In this document: positions 10,971 to 20,826 of the stretch, one piece after another
How positions within the stretch are numbered: the first letter of the stretch is position 1
How the letters are laid out: each line of letters opens with the position of its first letter
Source: Ottelia alismoides
Taxonomy: Eukaryota; Streptophyta; Magnoliopsida; Alismatales; Hydrocharitaceae
Direction: 5' to 3'
Assembly (NCBI GenBank): GCA_037367405.1
Contig: JAZKJV010010619.1
Coordinates: 248,001 to 312,000, forward strand
Length of the DNA: 64,000 bases
Notes under the pieces: generated by a model
Database searches by the model: none
The model's input: the letters and a program-made list of their open reading frames with translations, nothing else
Told to the model about the DNA's origin: nothing
Made by a program: the position numbers and the translations under genes

Positions 10971-12382
10971 TAAAAGGGGTAAATTCATCTTAGGCCCCTC
11001 TGTTTGTTTTATTTCAATTTAGTCCTGTAATTTTTAAATTACGTTATTTATTTTCTGGGATACTTGCAATAAGGACCTCGTACTTATTTTATTTGCACTT
11101 ATACCCCTGTCTACGTGGACCACGTGCTTCGTCACGTGAACTTTATTGGGTTAATTGCAATATCAGCCCTGTAGTTCTGGATGTTACGGATTGAATAAAA
11201 TCTTTTACTTATTTGCATTTATGCCCCTGTGCGTGATTTAATTTCCACATGTGCGATATTTTTTGGGTTATTTGCAGATAAGCCCCTGGACTTTTGGTAC
11301 TTGTTACCAATAAGTCCTCAGAACTTATTTTTATTACATTTAGGTCCCTGAGTGCCCCAGGCACGCGCCTCGCGCGTGTTTTGCTGGGTATTTTGCACCA
11401 GGACCCCCAGAACTTTGGGTATTTGCACTTTGGTCCCTGTGCACAGTGCCCCCTTGTGGATTTTGAATAAAATATCAAATCACCTCCAAATTCGATGAAA
11501 ATTTGACACATGGCTCCTGCCATGGTGTAGAATTTTTGTGAATTTTTGAGGACATTTTTGATTTCATTTGCTATTTTTAAAAATTCAAAAACCCATATTT
11601 TTGCTACTGTTTAGATTCAAAAACCCCAAAAAAATATCAAAATACTTTTAAAAATTCTAAAAAAATTAGATACTGTTGTTTGCTTGCTGTTTGATTTTCT
11701 AGCCAAGTTTGGCTATTTTTCATTGCGTAAAAACCCTAAAAATCTAAAAACCCCTAAAAACTCATAAAAATTATAATAAATAACATAAAAATCCAAAAAC
11801 AATAATTTAGGTGCCCAAATTTTCCTTATTCTTTCTATATTACAGGAAAATTACCTCAGGGCTTGTTGAGATCCATAAATATTTTATTTTTGGGTCTAAA
11901 GCCTTGCTGGACAGTACCTTTCATTTTTAGCACTATTAGATTTTTAGAAAATAATTTACCCATTAGAAAAATATCAAAAATTCACCAAAAACATTTAAAA
12001 ACTTAACAAACATAAAAACAATTTTTCTGGAATTTTTGCTTGATTTTTGATGTGTTAAATAAATTGCTTAAGTGTGCTTGTTTATACTTTCTTTATTTTC
12101 CTTCACATATTTAAAAATTCTAAAAAAATTATAAAAAATCAAAAACCACTAAAAATTAGCTTCTCTGAAATTTGACTACTTAGTTTTTCAATCGTGCTCC
12201 TTGTGTTCGACCCTGGATCGCTATACCAGGTAAAAAGAATAGCGAAGACCGCTTACATTGAATTTCTTGATTTTCTGAGTGGTTTTTATCAATTTTTCTC
12301 GTTGACCGAATTGATCGATTAAGGACAACGACATTGTGATTTATCTTCTACCTTAGTCGCGTCGATTTTCGCGTCATCAGAA

Positions 12383-12400
12383 TGGCGCCGTTGCCGGGGA
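12383..12400 (+). promoter_or_regulatory. Primer binding site, tRNA-Asp
   Basis: TGGCGCCGTTGCCGGGGA begins 3 bp after the 5' LTR. It is complementary to the 3' end of plant tRNA-Asp(GUC) including CCA, the primer known for Athila elements. It primes minus-strand DNA synthesis. Confidence 0.9.
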
Positions 12401-13654
12401 GCACGGCTTTGTAGTCATTTTTCTATTTTTGTCTCTCTTTATATTATTATTGCTTTCTGACCTTCTCTCTTTGATTTTTGTGCGAGGTACTGCTTGGACG
12501 ACTTGGAGCTTCTTTTTAGAGGACCCGTGCAGGAGGAAGAGAGAGAAAAGAAGGAGTTTTTATTTCTGAGAGAGAGAGAGAACAATATTTGTTGTAATAA
12601 CTTAGACTTTGGACTTGTGGACACTTGTAACTTAGCGGGTCTGTTTCGCCGAGTACCGGTGTACTCGGGGGACCCATTTGGATTTTCGCGGCTTTTCTTG
12701 CGGTTTTAATAGCTAGCTGCCTTTTCCGGTGTTTACGCGGTTTTTCTCGAGCCCCTAGATTTAGGAATTTCTCTTGCTTGTGCCGTAATTAGTAGGGTCC
12801 CCACACTTAACTGCCTATCTGTTCCTATAGATCGTTAATTGGACCTACTAATAATAAATAATAAAAATAACTTAGTTGCTTTCCTGAGAGCCTACGTGCC
12901 GCGAGCCTGCCCCACAAGCGCTACTCCTGAACTCGACCTGTCGAGAAGAGGAGGGGTAAGCCAAGACCGGACTCTTTGGATCGAAGGTGAGTAACTGAGT
13001 TAGACGGTTCTGCGATAGAAGTTGCTCATCTAGGACTCGGTTTTTCCCGTTGCATCATTTAGGTAGTTTTATTTCTGTCTTTAAATTCTGCGCGGATCAC
13101 TTGCATGTAGAGTGCTGGAGACAAGGTACGCATTTCTATCTCTGCATGCATCATTGATTTCTTCGCGCATAGGTTTTTTTCGTCTTCTCCCTCTGTTTTT
13201 GGCTTAATCATCAGGAGAATCGGAAAAATCGTTAGGCCGCTTGTATTTATTTTGAAAAAAAAAATTTAAAAAGAAAAACAAAAAAAAATTGGGACTGGAT
13301 AACATTATTAACCCTCAAAGACACTCACATTAAAAATTTTGTCTTGGGGAGAGCAACCCCCTCATTGTTTGGTTTGATTGTGCGAGAGAGTGACCCGAAC
13401 ACTAGGTAAAGCCCTCCGGTGCTCATCTCGACTGATTACCGACTCTTCCGTGCGGGCCAGTCGGTTGGAGTAGCATCGGGTATCCTAACAGGTCACGTAA
13501 GCGCTCTGATATTCTGTGTGTTCACCCAATAAAATTGACAAGATAAATTGACCGAGATTTCACGGTCTTCAGATTGTGTTGCGTTGGTGAACCGGGGGTT
13601 TGCTTTGCGATCATATTTTCTCCAGATCCCATCCACCCAACTCGCCAGATCAAG
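12401..13654 (+). other. Untranslated leader of element A
   Basis: About 1.25 kb with no supported reading frame. It contains an A-rich run at 13254-13290 and a block 'ttggggagagcaaccccctca' near 13345. That block is also present in the leader of element C (near 53640), so the leader is conserved in the non-autonomous relative and may carry the packaging signal. Confidence 0.6.
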
Positions 13655-14578
13655 ATGATGGGTAGACGATCTCTTAGGCAGCCTCTGGCTGCACCGCTTT
13701 CAGGCGCGTCTATTCCACCATCTAGGTTGGCCCGTGAGAGTCGAGACCAGCTCTCCGGGCCTGAGTTCGATTCCACCCTGTTCCCCCTCGATCCCCTTTC
13801 TTTTGCTACTGAGAGACATGAGCCCGAGGAAAGACGAATTAATTTGACAGAACCTGAGTTGGGCTCATCTGATTTTGCAGACGTCACTATGGCCGGAGCC
13901 GGCAGTTCAGATGATCGCCAGCCCGAATATTTTGTATTAGACCAGGGAGCGATCAACTCCACCCTGATCGCATCATTAGAGACAGTACAGCAGCAGCTGC
14001 GCGATCAGGGAGCTTTTATGATTGAGATGAGAAGGGAGTTGGAGCGACTCCGAGCAGAGCGAGACGAGCCGAGCGAGCCTGAGGACATTCCTGATGCTGA
14101 TGCAGAGGCAGCAGCCGCAGCAGCCGCTGCCGCAGCGGCAGCCGCCGCCAGAGCAGGACCACCGCGAACGATGCGGGAGTTACACAACCCCGGATCTACA
14201 CTGATGCACCAGTGGGTGGTGGTACCTGCTATCGTGGGGGATTTCAAGTTCCCTCCGAACACCCTGCAGATGCTTCCTCATTTTCACGGACTTGCCACTG
14301 AGGAACCCCACCTCCATCTCCAGGAGTTTTTGATGATCTGCAGCACTGTCCACGACCGTCGTGTGGACCAAGATACGATTCGGATGATGGCCTTCCCTTT
14401 TTCACTGGCAGATAGAGCAGCCGCCTGGCTGAAGCATCTAGGGAAGTTTGTTTACACCTGGGAGCAGCTCCGCACCGAGTTCTTAAACAAGTACTATCCA
14501 CTCGGGCGGACGAATGCAGCAAGGGCCCTGATCAACAACTTCTCCATGCTCCCTAACGAGCAATTTCACGAGGCATAG
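13655..14578 (+). CDS. gag: Gag, N-terminal part, ending at an in-frame amber codon
   Basis: The start is placed at the ATGATGGG at 13655 because the same context (ATCAAGATGATGGG) is kept in element B; an ATG at 13574 is also in frame. An acidic N-terminal region is followed by a poly-alanine run (about 14106-14150). Then comes the plant Ty3/gypsy capsid-type Gag domain, with LHNPGSTLMHQWVVVPAI, GLATEEPHLHLQEF and YYPLGRTNAARA, which forms the particle and binds the RNA. The frame stops at TAG 14576-14578, where element B has tryptophan (TGG) in the same HEAWxRFREL context. Reading continues in the same frame afterwards, so this is a single G-to-A change. Confidence 0.85.
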   Translation: MMGRRSLRQPLAAPLSGASIPPSRLARESRDQLSGPEFDSTLFPLDPLSFATERHEPEERRINLTEPELGSSDFADVTMAGAGSSDDRQPEYFVLDQGAINSTLIASLETVQQQLRDQGAFMIEMRRELERLRAERDEPSEPEDIPDADAEAAAAAAAAAAAAAARAGPPRTMRELHNPGSTLMHQWVVVPAIVGDFKFPPNTLQMLPHFHGLATEEPHLHLQEFLMICSTVHDRRVDQDTIRMMAFPFSLADRAAAWLKHLGKFVYTWEQLRTEFLNKYYPLGRTNAARALINNFSMLPNEQFHEA

Positions 14579-17500
14579 GAGAGGTTCAGAGAGCTTCTGG
14601 ATAGATGCCCACACCACGACATTTCGAAGCCGAACCTAGTTCAGAGCTTCTTTAGTGGGCTGACGCCAGAGCTTCAGGGTCTGGTGAATGCTTCTTGCGG
14701 CGGGTCCTACTTTGCCAAGGACCACAACCAAGTCTGGGCCATCTATGAGGAGATGGCCGAAAATTACATGGTGATGTCCCAGACTCGGTTGTACACACAG
14801 AGATCTCAGCAGCCGCCAGGACCCGTGCAATACCAGCGGATAGCACGGGTTGATGCAGGTCCATCCAGTTCGTCCGCAGTTGCAGCCGCACAGGCAGAGT
14901 CGGCCGCTGCGGACATGGGGATTATCAGCGAGAAGTTGGACCGCATGGAAATAATAGAGAAGAAGCAGTGCCAGGGCATAACTCAGATGGAGCAGATGGC
15001 ACAAACTCTGAGCGATGTGAAGACCCATCTCTTGTGTCTTCAAGAGGCACAAACGGCTTCTCAGCCCCATCTTCAGTTGCGAGGCGATTCCGGTGGCAGC
15101 CGCAGCTCGTCCCAGCGCTCCAGCTCCTTGCAGCAGCCTAGACAAGTTCACCTTGTACAGGCGGAGCCGTACCAGCAGCAGCAGCCCTCTTACCAGTCAC
15201 CACCATCTCCAGACTTACAGATGGTGGTATATCAGCCGGATCAGCCTCTGGATGTACTCCCACCAGCCCCTTACGATGCGGAACCGTTGATGGATGTCAA
15301 CGGGATTTGGTATGACCGCCCTCAACCTGGAATCCGAAGAGACCATCCCGGATTCAGGTGGGGGAATGGGGGTAACCAGTCCCAACAGCAGCCAGCCGGT
15401 CAGGGAGGGCAGTACTCCCAGCAGAGAGATCACCAGCAGCCCCCAGCATATCAGCCACACCAGCCATCGTCCTTCGTATCTCGTCCCTACCAGCAGCAGG
15501 GACAGAATTGGAGACGTGAGCAGCAGGCTCACCAGCAGCAGCATCCTTCCTCTTACCCCTCTCAGCAGCAGCAGCACCAGGTCCAGCAGCCTCAGTACCA
15601 GAGAGGCAACCCGTCGGGCTCCCATGAGAGCCCCGCCATGGATGATCTAGCCCGCCTCTTCACAGAGCAGCAGGCTACATTTAGACGGGAGATGGACGAG
15701 TTCCGCCAGGAGATGCGGGACCTGATGAGAGGGAAGGCCGCCATCCCTGCACAGATCGAGCCTAATCCGAATAGCTTGAAAAGGAAGTCTGAGCAGGTAG
15801 TTCACACTGAGCCTACCACTTCTAGTGACTCATTTGATGATATATCGTCGGATCTATTTGATGCTGATTTTGTCACACTTAGGAGCGGTAGAAGACCAGC
15901 AGGCGGCGCCTCATCTGAGCAACAACGCGGGGATCCATCTAGAGCGCCAGATGAGGAAGAGGAGTGCGGTACTGAAGCCGCACATGATGATAACGGTGGT
16001 CCTGATGCCACCAGAGATGCTGATTCCACCGGCGGTACTGAGGCCGCCGCTTCACCATATCGAGGAGGTGGTACTGACGCCACCAGCAGAGCCGAGCCAG
16101 ACCGCGGTACTGAAGCCGCAAGACGTCTAGTTGTAGAGCCAGCTAGAGGTGGTACTGAGGCCACCAATATTCATTTTGATAGAGATGTTGTCTCTCCTCG
16201 TATGAATGTTTCCCAGAACTCTAATTTGAATAAAGGAAAAGGTTTAGTTTCTTCTGATCCCACTGTGGTGTATGATGTATGTGAGGATCCAGTTGTCGAA
16301 CCGTCTAGGCCTATTCCTAGTCCTTCATCTGAGAAGGCCCCTGTGATCCCCTTTCCTAGAGCCCTTGAGTTAGGGAAGGGGAAGAAAAAAGAAAAAGATC
16401 CAAAAAAGAGAGAGCAGGAGGAGTTCAGCCAGGGCATGATAGACCGATTTCACATCCAGCTGACCCTCAATGAGGCTTTGCAGCACATCCCTCTTCTTCA
16501 GCGATCCTTGAGAGACAGGACCACAGTCAGGAGGAAGAAGAGGAATAAAACCACAGAGATTCATGTGTTGACCAAAGCCACGTGTTACGCGATCCAGAAC
16601 CATCTGCCGACCAAGAGGCCAGATTTAGGAGCCCCGTATGTCAGATGTCAGATTAGTGAGCAGAGGTTCGACCGTACTCTATTAGATAGCGGATCGTCGA
16701 TCAACCTTCTTCCGGCAGCCCTTCTCGACCACTTAGAGTTGGGCACTCTTAGACAGAGCAGGACATACCTTCAGTTTGCTGATCGGTCTGTCAAGAGGCC
16801 AAAGGGGTTATTGCGAGACGTTATCGTCACGATTCAGGGTTTGCAATTCCCCGTGGACTTTGTAGTGCTGGACATGGAGACCCCTGACTCGTTGACCGAT
16901 TCCCCCATCATCCTCGGTCGCCCGTTCTTGGCCACAGCCAAGGCGGTGACTGACCATGACAGTGGGAAGGTATTCTTTCGCGTCCAGGGCGAGAGTATAC
17001 AAATAGAGACGGTTAAGGACCACAGAGCCAGAGATAGATCCCGCTCAGAGGGCAGTACGGATTCAGAGCAGCTGACAGACGCAGAGCCAGACATCCACCA
17101 GGACTGTGATTTTGTGATCACAGATGATGAGGCAGCTTGGGCAGATCCTGCAGCACAGACCATCCTCTCATATTCAGATACAGCTGATGCAGAGATGATA
17201 GCAGAGGATGGTCTGGAGAGCACAGCCCTGGTTCAGGATACTATTGAGTCAGCAGAGTCGGACCTTGATCGCGACACGATTTTCAGTGATGGTGGTACTG
17301 AGGCCACCTTGCTCTACGGTGGTACTGATGCCACCGCAGTTGATACAGATCCCTCGGATTCAGAGTCTGATTGGGCAGATTGTGATGATCAGATGCCAGA
17401 CCTGGATCCACCTGAGCCTACAGATGAGGAGGAGGTAGAGGCAGAGCAGATTAGAGACAATGCAGAGGACCCGCCTTCTCCAGATCCAGTTTGTGAGAGT

Positions 17501-20482
17501 TCGTTATCATTTTCCCAGGCAAATTTGGTAGAATTGTCAGCATACACAAATCTTCTTCAGAAGCCAGATTTGCCAGCACCCAGCTGTCCAGAACTAAAGC
17601 CGCTCCCTACTTCGCTGAAGTATCGATTCCTTGCGGGAGAGTCTGAGATGTACCCAGTCATCATCTCCGTCGATCTGACTGGAGAACAAGAATCCCGTCT
17701 GATGGAGGTTCTTGAAAAGAACCGCAAGGCAATTGGATGGAGCGTAGCAGATCTCCATGGGATTAGTCCCTCGTTGTGCTCCCACCATATCTATCTCGAG
17801 GAAGGGGCAAAGCCGTCGCGTGAGTTCCAGCGGCGACTGAACCCCAACCTGAGAGAAGTTGTCATGAAGGAAATATCAAAATGGTGGAGTGCAGATTTTA
17901 TTTATCCCATTTCCGACTCCAAGTGGGTTAGCCCCTTGCATGTGGTGCCCAAGAAGACTGGCATCACGACTGTGATCAGTGAGTCGGGAGAGGAGATTTC
18001 TACACGAGTACCCACCTCTTGGAGGGTCTGCGTTGACTACAGGAGACTCAACCAGGCCACCAAGAAGGACCACTTCCCTCTGCCTTTTATTGATCAGATC
18101 ATAGAGAGACTGGCAGGGAAAAGCCATTATTGCTTCCTGGATGGGTACTCGGGCTATAATCAGGTGGCCATCGCTCCTGAGGATCAGGAGAAGACCACCT
18201 TTACCTGTCCCTTCGGTACATACGCCTTTCGACGCATGCCATTTGGGCTATGCAATGCCCCTGCGACTTTTCAGAGGTGCATGCTGTCGATCTTTTCGGA
18301 CATGGTAGGGGAGTGTTTGGAGGTCTTCATGGACGACTTCTCGGTTTACGGCGACGGATTCGATTCCTGTCTTGACTGCCTAGACCGAGTGCTCCAGCGA
18401 TGTATTGCTACCCGCTTGGTTCTGTCTTGGGAGAAGAGTCACTTCATGGTGACTCAAGGGACGGTGCTTGGCCACATCATCTCCAACAGGGGCATGGAGG
18501 TTGATCCGGCCAAGGTTGACGTCATTAGAAAACTCGCACCGCCGTCCAATTTAAAGCAGCTACGGTCATTTCTGGGGCACGTTGGTTTTTATAGGAGATT
18601 CATTCATGATTTCAGCAAGATTGCCCGACCGTTGACTGACCTCTTGACGAAAGACACCGAGTTCCTTGTCGATGACAAGTGTCTTTTATCCTTTGAGACT
18701 CTCCAGCAGCGTGTTATTGAGGCTCCTGTCCTTCAGCCACCCGATTGGTCTCTCCCATTCGAGATCATGACGGATGCCTCTGATTTTGCTGTAGGGGCCG
18801 TGCTAGGACAGAGGAGGGATGGAGTTCCATTTGCCATACACTATGCTAGCCGCACATTGGATTCCGCCCAGCGGAATTATACGGTCACAGAGAAGGAGAT
18901 GCTAGCAGTAGTGTTTGCCCTAGATAAGTTCAGATCGTATATCATTGGATCTAGAGTGACTTTGTATACTGACCACACCGCCATCAGGTACCTCATGTCA
19001 AAGAAGGATGCCAAGGCCAGACTTACTAGATGGATCCTTCTACTCCAGGAGTTCGACATTGAGATCAAGGATAAGCCTGGAGTCAAGAATGTGGTGGCGG
19101 ATCATCTCTCCCGATTAGAGCAGCCTGAGGATTCTGAGCAGATTGATCCCATTCATGATACCTTCCCAGATGAGGCGATCCTTGCTATCACCTCACTCCC
19201 GTGGTATGCCGATATTGTGAACTTTCTCGTTGCTGGGAAAGTCCCACAAGATTGGCCCAGGCAGAGGCTTGAGACCTTCCTTGCGAAGGCCAAGTCCTAC
19301 CACTGGGAGGATCCCATCCTTTACCACGAAGGAGGGGATAGCATCTGGCGTCGGTGTATTCCTCAGGAGGAGCATCATAGTGTCCTCACTTACTGCCACA
19401 AGCTTGAGGCAGGAGGACATCATTCTGGGAGGAGAACGGCACAGAAAGTGCTCCAATCCGGCTTGTGGTGGCCTACACTCTTCAAGGACTCTGATGAGTT
19501 CGTGAAGAGGTGTACTGACTGTCAGAGGATGGGCACTTGTGGACAACGTGATATGATGCCGATGCAGCCCATTCACTTCTGTGAGGTTTTTGACGCATGG
19601 GGCATCGATTTCATGGGTCCATTCCCTAAGAGTCAGGGATTCGAGTACATTCTGTTGACCGTAGATTACGTTAGTCGTTGGGTTGATGCTATCCCCGCCC
19701 GAGCCGTTGATGCGAAGACAGTTTGCAGATTTTTGAAGAAGCACATCATCATGCGGTTCGGGGTTCCACGAGTTCTGATTTCTGATGGGGGGTCTCATTT
19801 CATCAACGACCAGGTGAAGGCCCTTGCCAGCGAGTTCAGCATAGACCATCGTGTTGCCACACCATACCATCCACAGACAAATGGTCTAGCTGAGGTGTCG
19901 AATAGGGAGATCAAGAATATTTTGCAGAAAGTCGTCCGCCCTGACCGAAAGAATTGGTCACAGCTTTTGGACTCGGTCTTGTGGGCATATCGGACGTCTT
20001 TCAAGACTCCATTGGGTACATCTCCCTTTCGCCTCGTTTATGGCAAGCCGTGCCATCTACCTGTTGAGCTGAGGCACAAGTCACTTTGGGCAGTCACAGA
20101 TATTCTTATGGATCCAGATGGTATAGGAGACCAGAGGAGGGCAGAGCTAGCCGCCTTGGAAGAGCTTAGAGATACAGCTTTCTCAAACAGCCTACATTAT
20201 AAGGAGAAAGTGAAGGAGTGGCATGATTCTCATATCAGCCACAAGCATTTTGAGATTGGACAGAGAGTATGGCTGTTTGATGCAAGGTTTAGACTATTTC
20301 CAGGGAAGCTACAGAGCAAATGGAAGGGACCTTACTTGGTCAGAAAGGTACACGATAACGGTAGCATTGATATATCTGAGTTATCCTCTGAGAGTACCTT
20401 TCGAGTGAACGGCCAGCGGCTCAAGCCATTTCTAGATCATGAGCCGCGGGACGTTATTATTGCCGCTATTCATTTTGCGTGA
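14579..20482 (+). CDS. gag-pol: Gag C-terminal part and Pol polyprotein
   Basis: One open frame runs from the amber codon to 20482, with the first internal ATG at 14684 (1,932 residues). It holds the rest of Gag (VQSFFSGLTPELQ), a Gln-rich region, a linker with GGTEA(A/T) units, and the aspartic protease (LLDSGSSINLLP, about 16680). Reverse transcriptase runs about 17600-18650, with FMDDFSVYG near 18328. RNase H has TDASDFAVGAVLG near 18770 and TDHTAIRYL. Integrase has an HHCC zinc finger at 19410-19530 and the D-D-E residues in GIDFMGP, SDGGSHF and NREIKN. The integrase C-terminus has GKLQSKWKGPY and no chromodomain. All catalytic motifs look intact. Expression as Gag-Pol would need readthrough of the amber codon, or the copy is freshly inactivated. 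Confidence 0.95.
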   Translation, partial: ERFRELLDRCPHHDISKPNLVQSFFSGLTPELQGLVNASCGGSYFAKDHNQVWAIYEEMAENYMVMSQTRLYTQRSQQPPGPVQYQRIARVDAGPSSSSAVAAAQAESAAADMGIISEKLDRMEIIEKKQCQGITQMEQMAQTLSDVKTHLLCLQEAQTASQPHLQLRGDSGGSRSSSQRSSSLQQPRQVHLVQAEPYQQQQPSYQSPPSPDLQMVVYQPDQPLDVLPPAPYDAEPLMDVNGIWYDRPQPGIRRDHPGFRWGNGGNQSQQQPAGQGGQYSQQRDHQQPPAYQPHQPSSFVSRPYQQQGQNWRREQQAHQQQHPSSYPSQQQQHQVQQPQYQRGNPSGSHESPAMDDLARLFTEQQATFRREMDEFRQEMRDLMRGKAAIPAQIEPNPNSLKRKSEQVVHTEPTTSSDSFDDISSDLFDADFVTLRSGRRPAGGASSEQQRGDPSRAPDEEEECGTEAAHDDNGGPDATRDADSTGGTEAAASPYRGGGTDATSRAEPDRGTEAARRLVVEPARGGTEATNIHFDRDVVSPRMNVSQNSNLNKGKGLVSSDPTVVYDVCEDPVVEPSRPIPSPSSEKAPVIPFPRALELGKGKKKEKDPKKREQEEFSQGMIDRFHIQLTLNEALQHIPLLQRSLRDRTTVRRKKRNKTTEIHVLTKATCYAIQNHLPTKRPDLGAPYVRCQISEQRFDRTLLDSGSSINLLPAALLDHLELGTLRQSRTYLQFADRSVKRPKGLLRDVIVTIQGLQFPVDFVVLDMETPDSLTDSPIILGRPFLATAKAVTDHDSGKVFFRVQGESIQIETVKDHRARDRSRSEGSTDSEQLTDAEPDIHQDCDFVITDDEAAWADPAAQTILSYSDTADAEMIAEDGLESTALVQDTIESAESDLDRDTIFSDGGTEATLLYGGTDATAVDTDPSDSESDWADCDDQMPDLDPPEPTDEEEVEAEQIRDNAEDPPSPDPVCESSLSFSQANLVELSAYTNLLQKPDLPAPSCPELKPLPTSLKYRFLAGESEMYPVIISVDLTGEQESRLMEVLEKNRKAIGWSVADLHGISPSLCSHHIYLEEGAKPSREFQRRLNPNLREVVMKEISKWWSADFIYPISDSKWVSPLHVVPKKTGITTVISESGEEISTRVPTSWRVCVDYRRLNQATKKDHFPLPFIDQIIERLAGKSHYCFLDGYSGYNQVAIAPEDQEKTTFTCPFGTYAFRRMPFGLCNAPATFQRCMLSIFSDMVGECLEVFMDDFSVYGDGFDSCLDCLDRVLQRCIATRLVLSWEKSHFMVTQGTVLGHIISNRGMEVDPAKVDVIRKLAPPSNLKQLRSFLGHVGFYRRFIHDFSKIARPLTDLLTKDTEFLVDDKCLLSFETLQQRVIEAPVLQPPDWSLPFEIMTDASDFAVGAVLGQRRDGVPFAIHYASRTLDSAQRNYTVTEKEMLAVVFALDKFRSYIIGSRVTLYTDHTAIRYLMSKKDAKARLTRWILLLQEFDIEIKDKPGVKNVVADHLSRLEQPEDSEQIDPIHDTFPDEAILAITSLPWYADIVNFLVAGKVPQDWPRQRLETFLAKAKSYHWEDPILYHEGGDSIWRRCIPQEEHHSVLTYCHKLEAGGHHSGRRTAQKVLQSGLWWPTLFKDSDEFVKRCTDCQRMGTCGQRDMMPMQPIHFCEVFDAWGIDFMGPFPKSQGFEYILLTVDYVSRWVDAIPARAVDAKTVCRFLKKHIIMRFGVPRVLISDGGSHFINDQVKALASEFSIDHRVATPYHPQTNGLAEVSNREIKNILQKVVRPDRKNWSQLLDSVLWAYRTSFKTPLGTSPFRLVYGKPCHLPVELRHKSLWAVTDILMDPDGIGDQRRAELAALEELRDTAFSNSLHYKEKVKEWHDSHISHKHFEIGQRVWLFDARFRLFPGKLQSKWKGPYLVRKVHDNGSIDISELSSESTFRVNGQRLKPFLDHEPRDVIIAAIHFA
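15964..17336 (+). repeat. Eight covarying CUGA-loop hairpins in the gag-pol linker
   Basis: Copies at 15964-15983, 15995-16012, 16030-16049, 16067-16084, 16104-16119, 16148-16165, 17291-17308 and 17317-17336. Each is a 4-6 bp stem around an 8-base loop T(A/C)CTGANG, with CTGA invariant. Stems include GTGCGG/CCGCAC, GGTGG/CCACC, CGGCGG/CCGCCG and CGGTGG/CCACCG. In protein terms they encode GGTEAT-like hexapeptides, but the first and last codons vary together as reverse complements (TGC/GCA, GGT/ACC, GGC/GCC). The fifth copy has a C/A mismatch and a 4-bp stem. Confidence 0.75.
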
Positions 20483-20613
20483 GATGTGGTCTTTTGACTC
20501 ACATCTTTTGCATCTCACGCCTGATTTTCACTGTTCTTCCGCCTGTATAGATCCAGTTGTCCATATCATTCTATTCTTTAGTCCCACATCTCGTCTCTCA
20601 TCTTATGATTATG

Positions 20614-20651
20614 CTATACTTAGGGTGTAATTTACCCTAAGTATAGGGGGG
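20614..20651 (+). repeat. Hairpin plus G-run, cassette 1 of element A
   Basis: CTATACTTAGGGT (20614-20626) pairs perfectly with ACCCTAAGTATAG (20634-20646) over 13 bp around a 7-base loop. The final G opens a run of six G. The AGTATAGGGGGG end resembles the polypurine tract at the 3' LTR. Confidence 0.85.
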
Positions 20652-20703
20652 ATGTAGGGCCTGCGAGTATTCTTTTCATTCTTTCTGCTCCTGTTTTTGC
20701 TGC

Positions 20704-20742
20704 CTATACTTAGGGATATTTTACCCTAAGTATAGGGGGGGG
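20704..20742 (+). repeat. Hairpin plus G-run, cassette 2 of element A
   Basis: CTATACTTAGGG (20704-20715) pairs with CCCTAAGTATAG (20724-20735), a 12-bp stem with an 8-base AT-rich loop, continuing into eight G. Confidence 0.85.
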
Positions 20743-20789
20743 CAGACTCTGTATTTTCTTCACTCGGATCTCCCTTTATGTACAGCTTA

Positions 20790-20826
20790 CTATACTTAGG
20801 ATTAGTTAATCCTAAGTATAGGGGGA
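20790..20826 (+). repeat. Hairpin plus G-run, cassette 3 of element A
   Basis: CTATACTTAGGATTA (20790-20804) pairs with TAATCCTAAGTATAG (20807-20821), a 15-bp stem with only 2 bases between the arms, followed by GGGGGA. Compared with cassettes 1 and 2, the inner stem bases changed on both arms (GGGT/ACCC versus GGATTA/TAATCC). Confidence 0.85.

Larger units (their letters stand above)
8745..12379 (+). repeat. 5' LTR of element A
   Basis: The LTR has TG...CA ends, an AT-rich first quarter, a GC-rich core (about 9670-10970) and an AT-rich tail rich in 'aaaaa(t)tc' words. A 171-codon open frame at 9682-10197 is present in both LTRs but shows no domain, signal peptide or conserved motif, and I do not call it a gene. 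The GC-rich core carries repeated CCGT(T/C)GATC and CACGTGGC motifs. Confidence 0.95.
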
